Under the pieces are notes generated by a model. The model worked only from the letters and a program-made list of their open reading frames with translations, was not told the DNA's origin and searched no databases. A stretch of DNA of 64,000 bases from Nocardia vinacea (lineage in GTDB: Bacteria > Actinomycetota > Actinomycetes > Mycobacteriales > Mycobacteriaceae): positions 8,866,001 to 8,930,000 of the forward strand of contig NZ_CP109149.1 in assembly GCF_035920345.1 (NCBI RefSeq), in the 5' to 3' direction. The position numbers were made by a program, and so were the translations under genes. Positions 16,235 through 26,397 of this stretch are shown here, one piece after another. The first letter of the stretch is position 1. Each line of letters starts with the position of its first letter.

Positions 16235-16255
16235 AACATGAGGGAGGGTCATGTT
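16235..16255. promoter_or_regulatory. Second fas-upstream palindrome AACATGA-N7-TCATGTT
   Basis: Same half-sites and same 21-bp total length as the site at 16177-16197. A weaker related inverted repeat (AACGTGAG / CTCATGAT) lies at 16317-16338. Confidence 0.65.
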
Positions 16256-16448
16256 TCTGAGCATTCTGGTACGGGGGTACGGGAATACTCGGCGGTAAGC
16301 GCGAATTCTAAGAGCAAACGTGAGGATTTCCTCATGATTTTCTGGAATCCTTGCGGTCATCAGGGCTCATTGGTGAGGAACACCTGCGCACCGGAGGGAG
16401 CGGCGTGTCTTGAACGGCATGTCGCCAGGAGAAGGAAGTCGAAGCGTC

Positions 16449-19400
16449 TTGACGATCAATGAGAGCACTGCGGCCGGAACCGGACAGAGCCCGAAAGTGG
16501 TTGGGGCGCCACAGCAGGGGGGTTCGCGGGCTCCGCTGCTGGATCGACTGCTGGGCGGAACGCCCTATGCGCTTGCCTTCGGTGGGCAGGGTGCGCGTTG
16601 GCTCGGTGAGTTGGAGGAGATCGGGCGCGACGCCGCACTGGAGCCCGAACTGACCGCATTGGTCAATGAAGCGGCGACGCTGCTGGAACCCGTTGCGGCG
16701 CAACTACTTGTGGTGCGACCGGTCGGTTTCGACCCGATCGGCTGGATGCTCGAGAACGAGCTCGCCGACGGTGACGAGGCGGAGGTTTCCGCTGCGCCTT
16801 CGGAGCAGGTGCTCCGCTCGGCTGTGGTGTCGATGCCGGGCGTATTCCTGACGCAGGTGGCCGCCGTGCGCGCGCTGCGGCTGCAGGGTCTGGATGCCAA
16901 CGAGCACGCGCCGGTCGCGGTCGTCGGCCACTCGCAGGGGCGCCTCGCCGCGACCTCGGTGCAGGCCGGTGGACAGCGTGACGCCGAACTGCTCGCCATC
17001 GCCCAAATGATCGGCGCCGCAGCGGGTTTGGTTGCCCGACGGCGCGGTCTCATGCCGGTGGGCGAGCGTTCGTCGATGGTCGCGGTATCGAATGTCGATC
17101 CCGAGCATCTGCGCACGGTGGTGGCCGAGGTGTCCGCGGGCGTGGACCCTGCCGCGGCCGCGGTGGTTTCGATTCGTAACGGTCGGCGGCGCGTGGTGCT
17201 TTCCGGTACGCCGACCCAGTTGGAGCGGGTGCGTCAGCGTTGCACCCAGATCCATGACGAGCAGACTCGCGAACGCGATGCGAAGTCGCGCGGTGGCGCG
17301 GTGTTCGCGCCGGTCTTCGAGGACCTGGCCGTCGATGTCGCCTTCCATCACCCCGCGCTCGCCGACACGGTCGACATCGTGAGCGGCTGGGCGTCCCAGT
17401 GCGGTCTGGACGCGGAGCTTGCGGGTTCGCTCGCCAAGGAGATCCTCGTCGACCCGATCGACTGGGTCGAGGAGGTCGACGGCGTCGTCGCCGCGGGCGC
17501 GCAGTGGATTCTCGATCTGGGCCCCGGCGATCTGCTCAGTCGGCTCACCAGCGGCTCGCTCAAGGGCACCGGTGTCGGCATCCTCGCGGCCGCGACCCGC
17601 GCGGGTCAGCGCAGCCTGCTGACCCCCGGCGCCTCGCCCGAGGTGGCTCAGCCGTGGTCGGCCTTCGCGCCGCGCCCGGTGCGCCTGCCGAGCGGACGCA
17701 TCGTGGTCGAGACCTCGTTCACCAAGCTGACGGGTCGCTCGCCGATCCTGCTCGCGGGCATGACCCCGACCACCGTCGACGCGAAAATCGTTGCGGCAGC
17801 GGCGAATGCGGGCCACTGGGCGGAGCTGGCCGGTGGCGGTCAGGTCACCGAGCAGATCTTTGCCGACCGGGTCGCCGAGCTGAAGACGCTGCTGCATCCG
17901 GGCCGCGCGGTGCAGTTCAACTCGCTGTTCCTCGACCCGTACCTGTGGAAGCTGCAGCTCGGCGGTAAGCGCCTGGTGCAGAAGGCCCGTATGGCGGGTG
18001 CGCCGTTCGACGGTGTAATCGTCACCGCGGGCATTCCGGAGCTGGAAGAGGCCGTCGCGCTGATCGCGGAGCTGACCGAGGTCGGTATCACGCATGTGGC
18101 GTTCAAGCCGGGCACCGTCGCCCAGATCCGCGCGGTGCTGCGCATCGCCGACGAGGTACCGAACTATCCGGTGATCATGCACATCGAGGGCGGCCGGGCC
18201 GGTGGACACCACTCCTGGGAGGACCTGGACGACCTGCTGCTGGAGACCTACGCCGAGCTGCGCAACCGCGACAATGTGGTGGTCTGCGTCGGCGGTGGCA
18301 TCGGTACCCCGGAGCGTGCGACCGAATACCTGACCGGTGAATGGGCTGTGCCGCACGGCTATCCGGTGATGCCGCTCGATGGCGTGCTGGTCGGCACCGC
18401 CGCCATGGCGACGCTCGAGGCCACCACCGCACCCGAGGTCAAGCAGTTGCTCGTCGACACCCCCGGTACCCCGGACTGGGTCGGCGCGGGCACCGCGACC
18501 GGCGGAATGGCTTCCGGCCGTAGCCAATTGGGCGCCGATATCCATGAGATCGACAATGCGGCCTCGCGCACCGGCCGCCTGCTCGACGAGGTCGCCGGTG
18601 ACGCCGACGCGGTCGCCGAGCGTCGCGACGAGATCATCGCCGCGCTGAATGCCACCGCCAAGCCGTACTTCGGCGATGTCACGACCATGACCTACCTCGA
18701 GTGGCTCGAACGCTACGTCGAGCTGGCTGTCGGCCTGGACCGCCGCAAGGACTTCGACTGCGGCAGTGACCTCGGCGACGCCATCCTGGACGCCACCCGT
18801 TCGGTCTGGCTCGACATCACGTGGCGTGACCGGTTCGCGGAGATGATGCGCCGCACCGAATCCCGGCTGCATTCGGCCGACCGCGGCGAGATTCCGACAC
18901 TGTTCGAATCCGACGCGGTCTTCGAGAACCCGGTCGAGGCGCTGTGCACGCTGAAGCAGCAGTACCCGGCCGCCGAGCAGACCCTGCTGCACCCGGCGGA
19001 TGTGCCGTTCTTCGTCAGCCTCTGCAAGACCCCGGGTAAGCCGGTGAACTTCGTGCCCGTGGTGGACCGCGACGTGCGCCGCTGGTGGCGTTCGGATTCG
19101 CTGTGGCAGGCCCATGATCCGCGTTACTCGGCCGATCAGGTCTGTGTCATTCCTGGCACGGTCTCGGTCGCCGGTATCACCCGCGTCGACGAGCCGGTCG
19201 GCGAATTGCTCGATCGCTTCGAGCAGGACGCGGCGTACGCGCTGGTTCGCGCCGGTGTGTCGCCGGTCGCGGTCGACGCGCGCCGCTCCGCCGGTGTCAC
19301 CGAGGGACCGGTCGACGCGGTGCTGGCCGCGCCGGATGTCGAATGGTCCGGCCGCACCACGGTCAACCCGATCCACCGCCTCGGCGACCTCGCCGAATGG

Positions 19401-22400
19401 ACCGTCGACGACAAGGGCGCCGTCCATCCGCCGACCGGTGCGACGATCACCGAAACCACCGGCCCGGACGCCGATCATGCCTACGTCGAGCTCGCGGTGC
19501 CGCTGTTCGGCGGTGATGCTGTGCGCATCCGCCTGCGCATCACCGTCCCGACCTCTCTCTACAACGGCGGCGCACCGGTCATCACCGAAACCGATGCCGA
19601 CACCGCCATGTCCGCACTGCTCGCGGTCGCCGCGGGCCAGGCGCTGCCGGAGGTGAAGGGCAAGATCGCACACCTCAATGTCGCCTGGACCCCGGACCTC
19701 ATCGCCGATCACGCGGGCGTCACCGGTTCGGGCCTCCCCGGCGCACTGAGCACGCTCGGACGCAGCGTGCCCGATGTGCTCGTCGGTGCGTGCTGGCCCG
19801 CCGTCTTCGCGGTACTCGGTGCCGCGCGCAGCGCCGACGGCGACAGTGTCATCGAGGGCATGCTGGATCTGGTCCATCTCGATCACCAGATCGCACTCGA
19901 GCGTGACCTGCCGCACGACACCAGCATTCTCGTTGTCCGCGCCGAATCGGGCGACGTTGTCGACACCGACCTGGGACGCGTCGTCGAGGTGCGGGTGTCC
20001 GTCGGTGAGATGCGGGATCAGGGCCTCGACGTGGTGCCGCTGGCGACGCTGACCGAACGCTTCGCCATCCGCGGCCGCAACGGCGCGGGCGAGCTGACCG
20101 ATCCGCCGCGCGCGGCGGGTGTGGTCTCGGATGCGGCCACCGACACCCAGCGTCGCCGCCGTCGCGACGTCACCATCCTGGCGCCGCGCACGATGCGTGC
20201 CTTCGCCGCGGTCTCCGGTGACTACAACCCGATCCACACCAGCGATTCGGCCGCCAAGCTGGCCGGACTCGGTAGCCCGATCGTGCACGGCATGTGGCTC
20301 TCGGCCGCCGCGCAGCATGTGGTGTCCGCAGTGGATCCCGAAAGCTCCACTCCGGCACGGACTTTGACCGCGTGGACCACCCGCTTCCTCGGCATGGTCC
20401 GCCCGGGCGCGGAGATCGATGTGCGCGTCGAGCGGATCGCGGTCGACGCGGGTAGCGAGATCGTCGAGGTCTCCTGCCGCGCCGACGGGGATCTGGTGAT
20501 GACCGCAACCGGTCGCACCGCTGCCCCGAAGACCGTCTACGCCTTCCCGGGCCAGGGCATTCAGCGCAAGGGTATGGGCCTGGACGCCCGTGCTCGCTCC
20601 AAGGCTGCCAAGGAGATCTGGGAGCGTGCCGATAAGCACACCCGTGCGGCACTTGGCTTTTCGATCCTGGCCGTGGTCCGGGACAACCCGACCTACCTCA
20701 AGGCGCGCGGCGTCGAACACCGGCACCCGGACGGCGTGCTGCACCTGACCCAGTTCACCCAGGTCGCCATGGCGGTGCTCGGTGTGGCGCAGGTCGCCGA
20801 GTTGCGCGAGGCCGGCGCCTACGTCGAGGGCGCCATGCTGGCCGGACATTCGGTCGGTGAGTACAACGCGCTCGCGGCTGTCGCCGGTGTGCTGCCGCTG
20901 GAGGCGGTGCTGGAGGTCGTCTTCCAGCGCGGTTCCGCCATGCACGAGCTGGTGCCCCGGGATGCGCAGGGCCGCAGTGACTACCGGATGGCGGCTATCC
21001 GTCCGTCGCAGATCGGTCTGCCCGATGACGAGGTCATCGACTTCGTCAAGGGTGTCGGCGAGAGCGTCGGGGAATTCCTCGAGGTCGTCAACCTGAACCT
21101 GCGCGGTTCGCAGTACGCGATCGCGGGCACGGTCAAGGGCCTCGAGGCGCTGGAGACCGAAATCGACCGCCGCCGTGCCGAATTCGGCGGTAAGCGGGCA
21201 TTCATTCTGGTCCCCGGCATCGATGTGCCGTTCCACTCCACCGTGCTGCGCGAGGGTGTGCCGGAGTTCCGGCAGAAGCTCGAACAGCTGCTGCCCGCGG
21301 ACCTGCACCCGGAAATCCTGGTCGGACGCTACATTCCGAACCTGGTGCCCAAGCCGTTCTCGCTGGAGCGCGCGTTCATCCAGGAGATCGCCGATCTGGT
21401 GCCCTCGGAGCCGCTGGCCACCGTGCTCGCCGACTTCGACAACTGGGCCGCACGCCCGACCGAACTGTGCCGCGTGGTGCTGATCGAGCTGCTGGCCTGG
21501 CAGTTCGCCAGCCCGGTGCGCTGGATCGAGACCCAGGATCTGCTGTTCACCGATGCCGCCCACGGCGGACTCGGCGTGCAGCGTTTCGTCGAAATCGGTT
21601 TGGGCGCAACGCCGACCGTGGCGAACCTGGCCAGCCAGACGCTGAAGCTGCCCGCTTTCGGCACGGTCACCGTCGAGGTGCTGAATATCGAGCGCGAGGC
21701 CGCGATCGTCTACTCGACCGATACCGATCCCGCCCCGGTCGACGAGCCCGCCGACGAGCCGGTCGAAACCGCTTCGGCCGCAGCGCCGGTCGCGGCGGCA
21801 ACGGTGGCCGCTCCGGTCGCGAGCTCGGGTGGTCCGCGTCCGGATGACATCGCGTTCACCGCCGCCGACGCCACCCGCGTACTCATCGCGCTGTGGACCA
21901 AGCTGCGGCTGGATCAGATCGGCCCGGTCGACACCATCGAGGGCCTCTGCGACGGCGTCTCGTCGCGGCGCAATCAGCTGCTCGTCGACCTCGGCTCCGA
22001 GCTGTCGCTCGGTGCGATCGACGGTGCCGCCGACGCCGATATGGGTGCGCTCTCGGCCACCGTCGAGCGACTTGCCCGTACCTACAAGCCTTTTGGTTCG
22101 GTGCTCTCCGATGCCATCGGCGATCACCTGCGCAAGGTCTTCGGTCCGTCCGGCAAGCGGCCCGCCGCGATCGCCGAGCGGGTCAAGAAGGTCTGGGAGC
22201 TGGGCGACGGCTGGGCCCACCATGTCACCGCCGAGGTTTCGCTCGGCACCCGCGAGGGTGTCAGCGTGCGCGGTGGCGATCTCGGCGGACTGGTCGCGAG
22301 TGTGAGCGACGCCGCCTCGGTCGATGCGGCCATCGACGCCGCCGTGCAGGCCGTCGCAGCCCGTCGCGGTGTCGCGGTATCGCTGCCGAGCGCGGGCGGC

Positions 22401-25400
22401 GGTGGCGGCGCCACCGTGGACGCCGCGGCGCTGGGTGAGTTCACCGAACAGATCACCGGTCGCGACGGCGTGCTCGCCACGGCCGCCCGCGTGGTGCTCG
22501 AACAGCTCGGGCTGACCGAGCAGGCCTCCGCGCCGGAGGCCTCGGACGACACCCTGGTCGATCTTGTCTCGGCCGAATTGGGTTCGGACTGGCCGCGTTT
22601 GGTCGCGCCCGCCTTCGACGGCCGCAAAGCCGTGCTGATCGACGACCGCTGGGCGACCGCACGCGAGGATCTGGCCAAGCTCTGGCTGCTCGACGACATC
22701 GGTTCCGGCGAGGAGTCGGTGGACGGCTTCCTCGGTGCTGGCGAAGCCGTTGCGGCACAGGCGAACTGGTGGCGTGAGAAGGCCAAGCACGAGGCCCGCT
22801 CGGTGCTTGCCGGGTTATACGAGCGCATCGCCGAGGCGGCGCTGAACACCGAAGAGTCCGGCCTGTGGTCCTCGGACATCGCCGTGATCACCGGTGCCAG
22901 TAAGGGTTCCATCGCGGCGGCCGCCACCGGTCGACTGCTCGGCGGCGGCGCCACGGTGGTGGTCACCACCTCGAGCCTCAACGACGAGCGGCTCGGCTTC
23001 TACCGCAAGCTCTACCGCGAGAATGCGCGCCATGGTGCCGCGCTGTGGGTCGTCCCCGCGAATATGGCGTCTTACCGGGACGTCGACGCGCTGATCGATT
23101 GGGTCGGCAGCGAGCAGGTCGACAATGCGGGCGGTGCGAAGGTCAAGATCAAGGACGCGATGACCCCGACACTGCTGCTGCCGTTCGCGGCACCGCGGGT
23201 CGCCGGTGATCTCGCCGACGCCGGCGCCCGCGCCGAAATGGAGATGCGGGTCCTGCTCTGGTCGGTCGAGCGGCTGATCGGTGGGCTGTCCAAGATCGGC
23301 GTCGATCACGATGTCGACGCGAAACTGCATGTGGTGCTTCCGGGTTCGCCCAACCGCGGCATGTTCGGCGGCGACGGCGCCTACGGTGAGTCCAAGGCCG
23401 CACTCGACGCGGTGGTCGCCAAGTGGCGGGCCGAGAAGTCGTGGTCGAGTCGAGTCACCCTGGTACACGCCCTCATCGGCTGGGTTCGCGGCACCGGGCT
23501 CATGGGCCACAACGATCCGATGGTGACCGCGGTCGAGAAGGCCGGTGTGCACACCTGGTCCACCGCCGAGATGGCCGATGAGCTGCTCAAGTGGTGCACC
23601 TCGCGGGCCCGTCAGGTGACCGCCACCGGACCGCAGCAGATCGACCTCACCGGCGGACTCGCCAGGGTCAAGCTCGATCTGCCCGCACTGGCCAAGCAGG
23701 CTCAGGAGGCCGCCGCAGCCGAGACCGAGGAAGCCGTTGCGGCGGGGACGATTTCGGCGCTGCCCACACCGCCGACCATGAGCTCGGCGCTGCCGGTGCC
23801 CGAATGGGGTTCGGTGACCGCCGATCTCGCCGATATGGTCGTCATCGTCGGTGCCGGTGAGCTCGGCCCGTACGGTTCGGCGCGCACCCGGTTCGAGATG
23901 GAGGTCTCCGACGAGCTCTCGGCCGCTGGTGTGCTCGAACTCGCCTGGACCACCGGCCTGGTCGTCTGGGAGAACGATCCCAAGCCCGGCTGGTACGACA
24001 CCGAATCCGGTGACTACGTCCCCGAACACGAGCTGGCCGAGAAGTATCACGATGCGGTCGTCGCGCGCTGCGGTGTGCGCCGCTACGAGGACGACGGCGC
24101 CATGATCGACAATGCCGCACCGCTGATGACCTCGGTCTTCCTGGACCAGGATCTGACCTTCACGGTCGGCGGCGAGGCCGAGGCGCGCGCCTTCTACGCA
24201 TCCGATCCGGAGCGCACGGTGATCACGCCAGTCCCGGATTCCGCTGACTGGCAGGTGATCCGCAAGGCGGGCACCGAGATTCGGGTGCCGCGCAAAGCCA
24301 AGCTGTCGCGCACCGTCGGCGGTCAGATCCCGACCGGCTGGGATCCCACCATTTGGGGCATCTCCGCCGACATGGCCGCCTCGGTGGACCGGGTCGCGCT
24401 GTGGAACATCGTCTGCACAGTGGACGCGTTCATCAGCTCCGGGTTCAGCCCGGCCGAGCTCATGAGCTGGGTGCACCCGAGCCTGGTCGCCAACACCCAG
24501 GGCACCGGCCTGGGCGGCATGACCTCGATGCGCACGCTCTACGTCGACAACCTGCTCGGTGAGCCGCGCCCGAACGACATCCTGCAGGAGGCGCTGCCGA
24601 ACGTCGCGCTCGCGCATGTGGTGCAGTCCTACGTCGGCAGCTACGGTGCGATGGTGCATCCGGTGGCGGCCTGCGCGACGGCCGCGGTGTCGGTCGAGGA
24701 GGGCGTCGACAAGATCCGTTTGGGCAAGGCCGAATTGGTGGTCGCCGGTGGTTTCGACGATCTCGGTATCGAGGGCATCGTCGGCTTCGGTGATATGTCG
24801 GCCACCGCGGATTCCGCGGCCATGAGCGCCAAGGGCATCAGCGATCGGTACTTCTCCCGCGCCAACGACCGCCGTCGCGGCGGCTTCGTGGAATCGCAGG
24901 GTGGTGGCACCGTCCTGCTGGCGCGCGGTGACGTGGCGGTGGAAATGGGCCTGCCGGTGCTCGGTGTGGTTGCCTTCGCGCAGTCCTTCGCCGACGGCGT
25001 GCACACCTCCATCCCGGCGCCGGGCCTGGGCGCGCTCGGTGCGGGACGGGGCGGTCGCGAATCCAAATTCGCAGCCGAACTGCGCAAACTCGGTGTGGCG
25101 CCGGACGATATCGCGGTCATCTCCAAGCACGACACCTCGACCGCGGCCAATGATCCGAACGAGTCCGAACTGCACGAGCGGTTGGCCACGGCCGTCGGAC
25201 GATCCGAAGGGGCGCCGCTGTTCGTGGTTTCGCAGAAGAGCCTGACCGGACATGCCAAGGGCGGCGCGGCCGCCTTCCAGCTCATCGGCCTGTGCCAGGT
25301 GCTGGAAAACGGTGTGGTGCCGCCGAATCGGAGCCTGGACTGTGTCGACGACAAGATGCAGGCCTACCCGCATCTGGTCTGGGCGCGCGAACCGCTGCGC

Positions 25401-25802
25401 TTCGGTGAGCGGTTCCCGCTCAAGGCCGGTCTGCTGACCTCGCTGGGCTTCGGCCACGTCTCGGGTCTGCTCGCGGTGGTGCATCCGGAGGCGTTCATCC
25501 AGGCGATCGAGCCGGGTCGGCGCGAGGAGTACCAGCGCCGGGCGCAGCAGCGTCAGCTCGCCGGACGGCAGCGGTTCACCGAGGCCATGTGCGGTGGCGC
25601 CCCGCTGTACGAGCGGCCGGCGGATCGGCGCCTCGGTGCCGACGGCACGCCGTCGGAGCAGAAGCGTCAGCTGGAGGCCGACGTGCTGCTCTCGCCGGAG
25701 GCACGGCTGTCCGGCGACGGCACCTACCGGGCCGACGGCGCGGGTTGTGGCACCGGGGCAGTGATTCTCGGGCAACTCGATGCCGGTGGCTCTATGGCAT
25801 AG
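16449..25802 (+). CDS. fas: Type I multifunctional fatty acid synthase
   Basis: About 3117 aa, the size of mycobacterial Fas, and in its domain order: acetyltransferase (GHSQGR near 160), enoyl reductase (AGMTPTTVDAKIVAAAANAG near 440), hot-dog dehydratase (SGDYNPIHTSD near 1256), malonyl/palmitoyl transferase (GHSVGEYNA near 1466), ACP (phosphopantetheine serine in DGVSSRRNQLL near 1835), ketoreductase (ITGASKGSI near 2146), and ketosynthase with catalytic Cys in VAACATAAV near 2740 and His in KHDTSTAAND and LTGHAKGG. It makes C16-C24+ acyl-CoAs for membrane lipids and mycolate precursors. I place the start at TTG 16449, giving (M)TINES as in M. tuberculosis Fas (MTIHE), with GAAGGAAG upstream; longer frames begin at TTG 16410 or ATG 16419. 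Two 21-bp palindromes lie upstream; acpS follows. Confidence 0.98.
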   Translation: MTINESTAAGTGQSPKVVGAPQQGGSRAPLLDRLLGGTPYALAFGGQGARWLGELEEIGRDAALEPELTALVNEAATLLEPVAAQLLVVRPVGFDPIGWMLENELADGDEAEVSAAPSEQVLRSAVVSMPGVFLTQVAAVRALRLQGLDANEHAPVAVVGHSQGRLAATSVQAGGQRDAELLAIAQMIGAAAGLVARRRGLMPVGERSSMVAVSNVDPEHLRTVVAEVSAGVDPAAAAVVSIRNGRRRVVLSGTPTQLERVRQRCTQIHDEQTRERDAKSRGGAVFAPVFEDLAVDVAFHHPALADTVDIVSGWASQCGLDAELAGSLAKEILVDPIDWVEEVDGVVAAGAQWILDLGPGDLLSRLTSGSLKGTGVGILAAATRAGQRSLLTPGASPEVAQPWSAFAPRPVRLPSGRIVVETSFTKLTGRSPILLAGMTPTTVDAKIVAAAANAGHWAELAGGGQVTEQIFADRVAELKTLLHPGRAVQFNSLFLDPYLWKLQLGGKRLVQKARMAGAPFDGVIVTAGIPELEEAVALIAELTEVGITHVAFKPGTVAQIRAVLRIADEVPNYPVIMHIEGGRAGGHHSWEDLDDLLLETYAELRNRDNVVVCVGGGIGTPERATEYLTGEWAVPHGYPVMPLDGVLVGTAAMATLEATTAPEVKQLLVDTPGTPDWVGAGTATGGMASGRSQLGADIHEIDNAASRTGRLLDEVAGDADAVAERRDEIIAALNATAKPYFGDVTTMTYLEWLERYVELAVGLDRRKDFDCGSDLGDAILDATRSVWLDITWRDRFAEMMRRTESRLHSADRGEIPTLFESDAVFENPVEALCTLKQQYPAAEQTLLHPADVPFFVSLCKTPGKPVNFVPVVDRDVRRWWRSDSLWQAHDPRYSADQVCVIPGTVSVAGITRVDEPVGELLDRFEQDAAYALVRAGVSPVAVDARRSAGVTEGPVDAVLAAPDVEWSGRTTVNPIHRLGDLAEWTVDDKGAVHPPTGATITETTGPDADHAYVELAVPLFGGDAVRIRLRITVPTSLYNGGAPVITETDADTAMSALLAVAAGQALPEVKGKIAHLNVAWTPDLIADHAGVTGSGLPGALSTLGRSVPDVLVGACWPAVFAVLGAARSADGDSVIEGMLDLVHLDHQIALERDLPHDTSILVVRAESGDVVDTDLGRVVEVRVSVGEMRDQGLDVVPLATLTERFAIRGRNGAGELTDPPRAAGVVSDAATDTQRRRRRDVTILAPRTMRAFAAVSGDYNPIHTSDSAAKLAGLGSPIVHGMWLSAAAQHVVSAVDPESSTPARTLTAWTTRFLGMVRPGAEIDVRVERIAVDAGSEIVEVSCRADGDLVMTATGRTAAPKTVYAFPGQGIQRKGMGLDARARSKAAKEIWERADKHTRAALGFSILAVVRDNPTYLKARGVEHRHPDGVLHLTQFTQVAMAVLGVAQVAELREAGAYVEGAMLAGHSVGEYNALAAVAGVLPLEAVLEVVFQRGSAMHELVPRDAQGRSDYRMAAIRPSQIGLPDDEVIDFVKGVGESVGEFLEVVNLNLRGSQYAIAGTVKGLEALETEIDRRRAEFGGKRAFILVPGIDVPFHSTVLREGVPEFRQKLEQLLPADLHPEILVGRYIPNLVPKPFSLERAFIQEIADLVPSEPLATVLADFDNWAARPTELCRVVLIELLAWQFASPVRWIETQDLLFTDAAHGGLGVQRFVEIGLGATPTVANLASQTLKLPAFGTVTVEVLNIEREAAIVYSTDTDPAPVDEPADEPVETASAAAPVAAATVAAPVASSGGPRPDDIAFTAADATRVLIALWTKLRLDQIGPVDTIEGLCDGVSSRRNQLLVDLGSELSLGAIDGAADADMGALSATVERLARTYKPFGSVLSDAIGDHLRKVFGPSGKRPAAIAERVKKVWELGDGWAHHVTAEVSLGTREGVSVRGGDLGGLVASVSDAASVDAAIDAAVQAVAARRGVAVSLPSAGGGGGATVDAAALGEFTEQITGRDGVLATAARVVLEQLGLTEQASAPEASDDTLVDLVSAELGSDWPRLVAPAFDGRKAVLIDDRWATAREDLAKLWLLDDIGSGEESVDGFLGAGEAVAAQANWWREKAKHEARSVLAGLYERIAEAALNTEESGLWSSDIAVITGASKGSIAAAATGRLLGGGATVVVTTSSLNDERLGFYRKLYRENARHGAALWVVPANMASYRDVDALIDWVGSEQVDNAGGAKVKIKDAMTPTLLLPFAAPRVAGDLADAGARAEMEMRVLLWSVERLIGGLSKIGVDHDVDAKLHVVLPGSPNRGMFGGDGAYGESKAALDAVVAKWRAEKSWSSRVTLVHALIGWVRGTGLMGHNDPMVTAVEKAGVHTWSTAEMADELLKWCTSRARQVTATGPQQIDLTGGLARVKLDLPALAKQAQEAAAAETEEAVAAGTISALPTPPTMSSALPVPEWGSVTADLADMVVIVGAGELGPYGSARTRFEMEVSDELSAAGVLELAWTTGLVVWENDPKPGWYDTESGDYVPEHELAEKYHDAVVARCGVRRYEDDGAMIDNAAPLMTSVFLDQDLTFTVGGEAEARAFYASDPERTVITPVPDSADWQVIRKAGTEIRVPRKAKLSRTVGGQIPTGWDPTIWGISADMAASVDRVALWNIVCTVDAFISSGFSPAELMSWVHPSLVANTQGTGLGGMTSMRTLYVDNLLGEPRPNDILQEALPNVALAHVVQSYVGSYGAMVHPVAACATAAVSVEEGVDKIRLGKAELVVAGGFDDLGIEGIVGFGDMSATADSAAMSAKGISDRYFSRANDRRRGGFVESQGGGTVLLARGDVAVEMGLPVLGVVAFAQSFADGVHTSIPAPGLGALGAGRGGRESKFAAELRKLGVAPDDIAVISKHDTSTAANDPNESELHERLATAVGRSEGAPLFVVSQKSLTGHAKGGAAAFQLIGLCQVLENGVVPPNRSLDCVDDKMQAYPHLVWAREPLRFGERFPLKAGLLTSLGFGHVSGLLAVVHPEAFIQAIEPGRREEYQRRAQQRQLAGRQRFTEAMCGGAPLYERPADRRLGADGTPSEQKRQLEADVLLSPEARLSGDGTYRADGAGCGTGAVILGQLDAGGSMA

Positions 25803-25822
25803 CGGCTTCGGCCATTACCGTG

Positions 25823-25861
25823 CAGAGTGCGGTCGCTACGGCGGCCGCACTCTGACTTTTT
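25823..25861 (+). terminator. Terminator-like hairpin between fas and acpS
   Basis: Perfect 10-bp stem CAGAGTGCGG / CCGCACTCTG with a 12-base GC-rich loop, followed by ACTTTTTC. This is a classical intrinsic terminator in the middle of the expected fas-acpS operon. Confidence 0.75.
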
Positions 25862-25894
25862 CATTGAGCTCGAAGGCTGAGGAGCGGCGACGCA

Positions 25895-26329
25895 TTGACC
25901 ATCCTGGGTATCGGCTTGGACTTGGTGACCATCTCCGAGTTCGCCGAACAGTTGCAACGGTCCGGAACCACCATGCTCCGGGAGAGTTTCACCGCCGGTG
26001 AGCGGCGCTACTGTCAGAGCAAGGGCACCGACCCGGCACGTAGTTACGCGGCACGCTGGGCGGCCAAAGAAGCGGTGTTGAAGGCATGGGCGTCTTCGCG
26101 TTTCGCGCGCCGCCCGCAGATCGGCGACAATCCGTACCCCCTCATCGAGGTGGTCAACGACGCCTGGGGTCGCCCGAGCATCAAACTGCACGGCTTGGCC
26201 GCCGAATTCCTGCCCCGCGCAAGGGTTCACCTGTCCCTGACGCACGACGGCGACACCGCTGCCGCCATGGTCGTCCTCGAGGATCCGGGTGAACTCGCCG
26301 ACCTCATCGAAGGTCGCGAAGCGCAGTAG
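25895..26329 (+). CDS. acpS: Holo-[acyl-carrier-protein] synthase
   Basis: 144 aa. Transfers the 4'-phosphopantetheine arm of CoA to the ACP-domain serine of Fas and other carriers in the cytosol. The first AcpS motif GIGLDLVTISEF (metal-binding Asp) is at residue 5, and the second motif WAAKEAVLKAW (Glu, Lys) near residue 55, followed by SLTHDGDTAAAMVVLE near the end. TTG start with GAGGAG 10 bases upstream; no closer ATG fits. It sits 92 bases after fas as in mycobacteria, but with an intrinsic-type hairpin in the gap, so it may depend on read-through or on its own promoter. The convergent TetR gene is separated by an 18-bp perfect hairpin. Confidence 0.97.
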   Translation: MTILGIGLDLVTISEFAEQLQRSGTTMLRESFTAGERRYCQSKGTDPARSYAARWAAKEAVLKAWASSRFARRPQIGDNPYPLIEVVNDAWGRPSIKLHGLAAEFLPRARVHLSLTHDGDTAAAMVVLEDPGELADLIEGREAQ

Positions 26330-26341
26330 CCGAATCCCATA

Positions 26342-26381
26342 TTCGAGCCGGGCACCCTGGAAACAGGGTGCCCGGCTCGAA
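26342..26381. terminator. Bidirectional terminator hairpin between acpS and the TetR gene
   Basis: 18-bp perfect stem (TTCGAGCCGGGCACCCTG and its complement) closed by a GAAA tetraloop, placed between convergent genes. Confidence 0.85.
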
Positions 26382-26397
26382 CATGGGTTGCTGAAGG

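Noticed and set aside
16704..22790. 2028-codon open frame antisense to fas, and a second (22815-25775) of 986 codons
   Set aside because: Long antisense frames are expected where GC-rich codon bias removes stop codons; the translations are repetitive, Arg/Gly/His-rich, and match no protein family, while the sense frame is unmistakably Fas.
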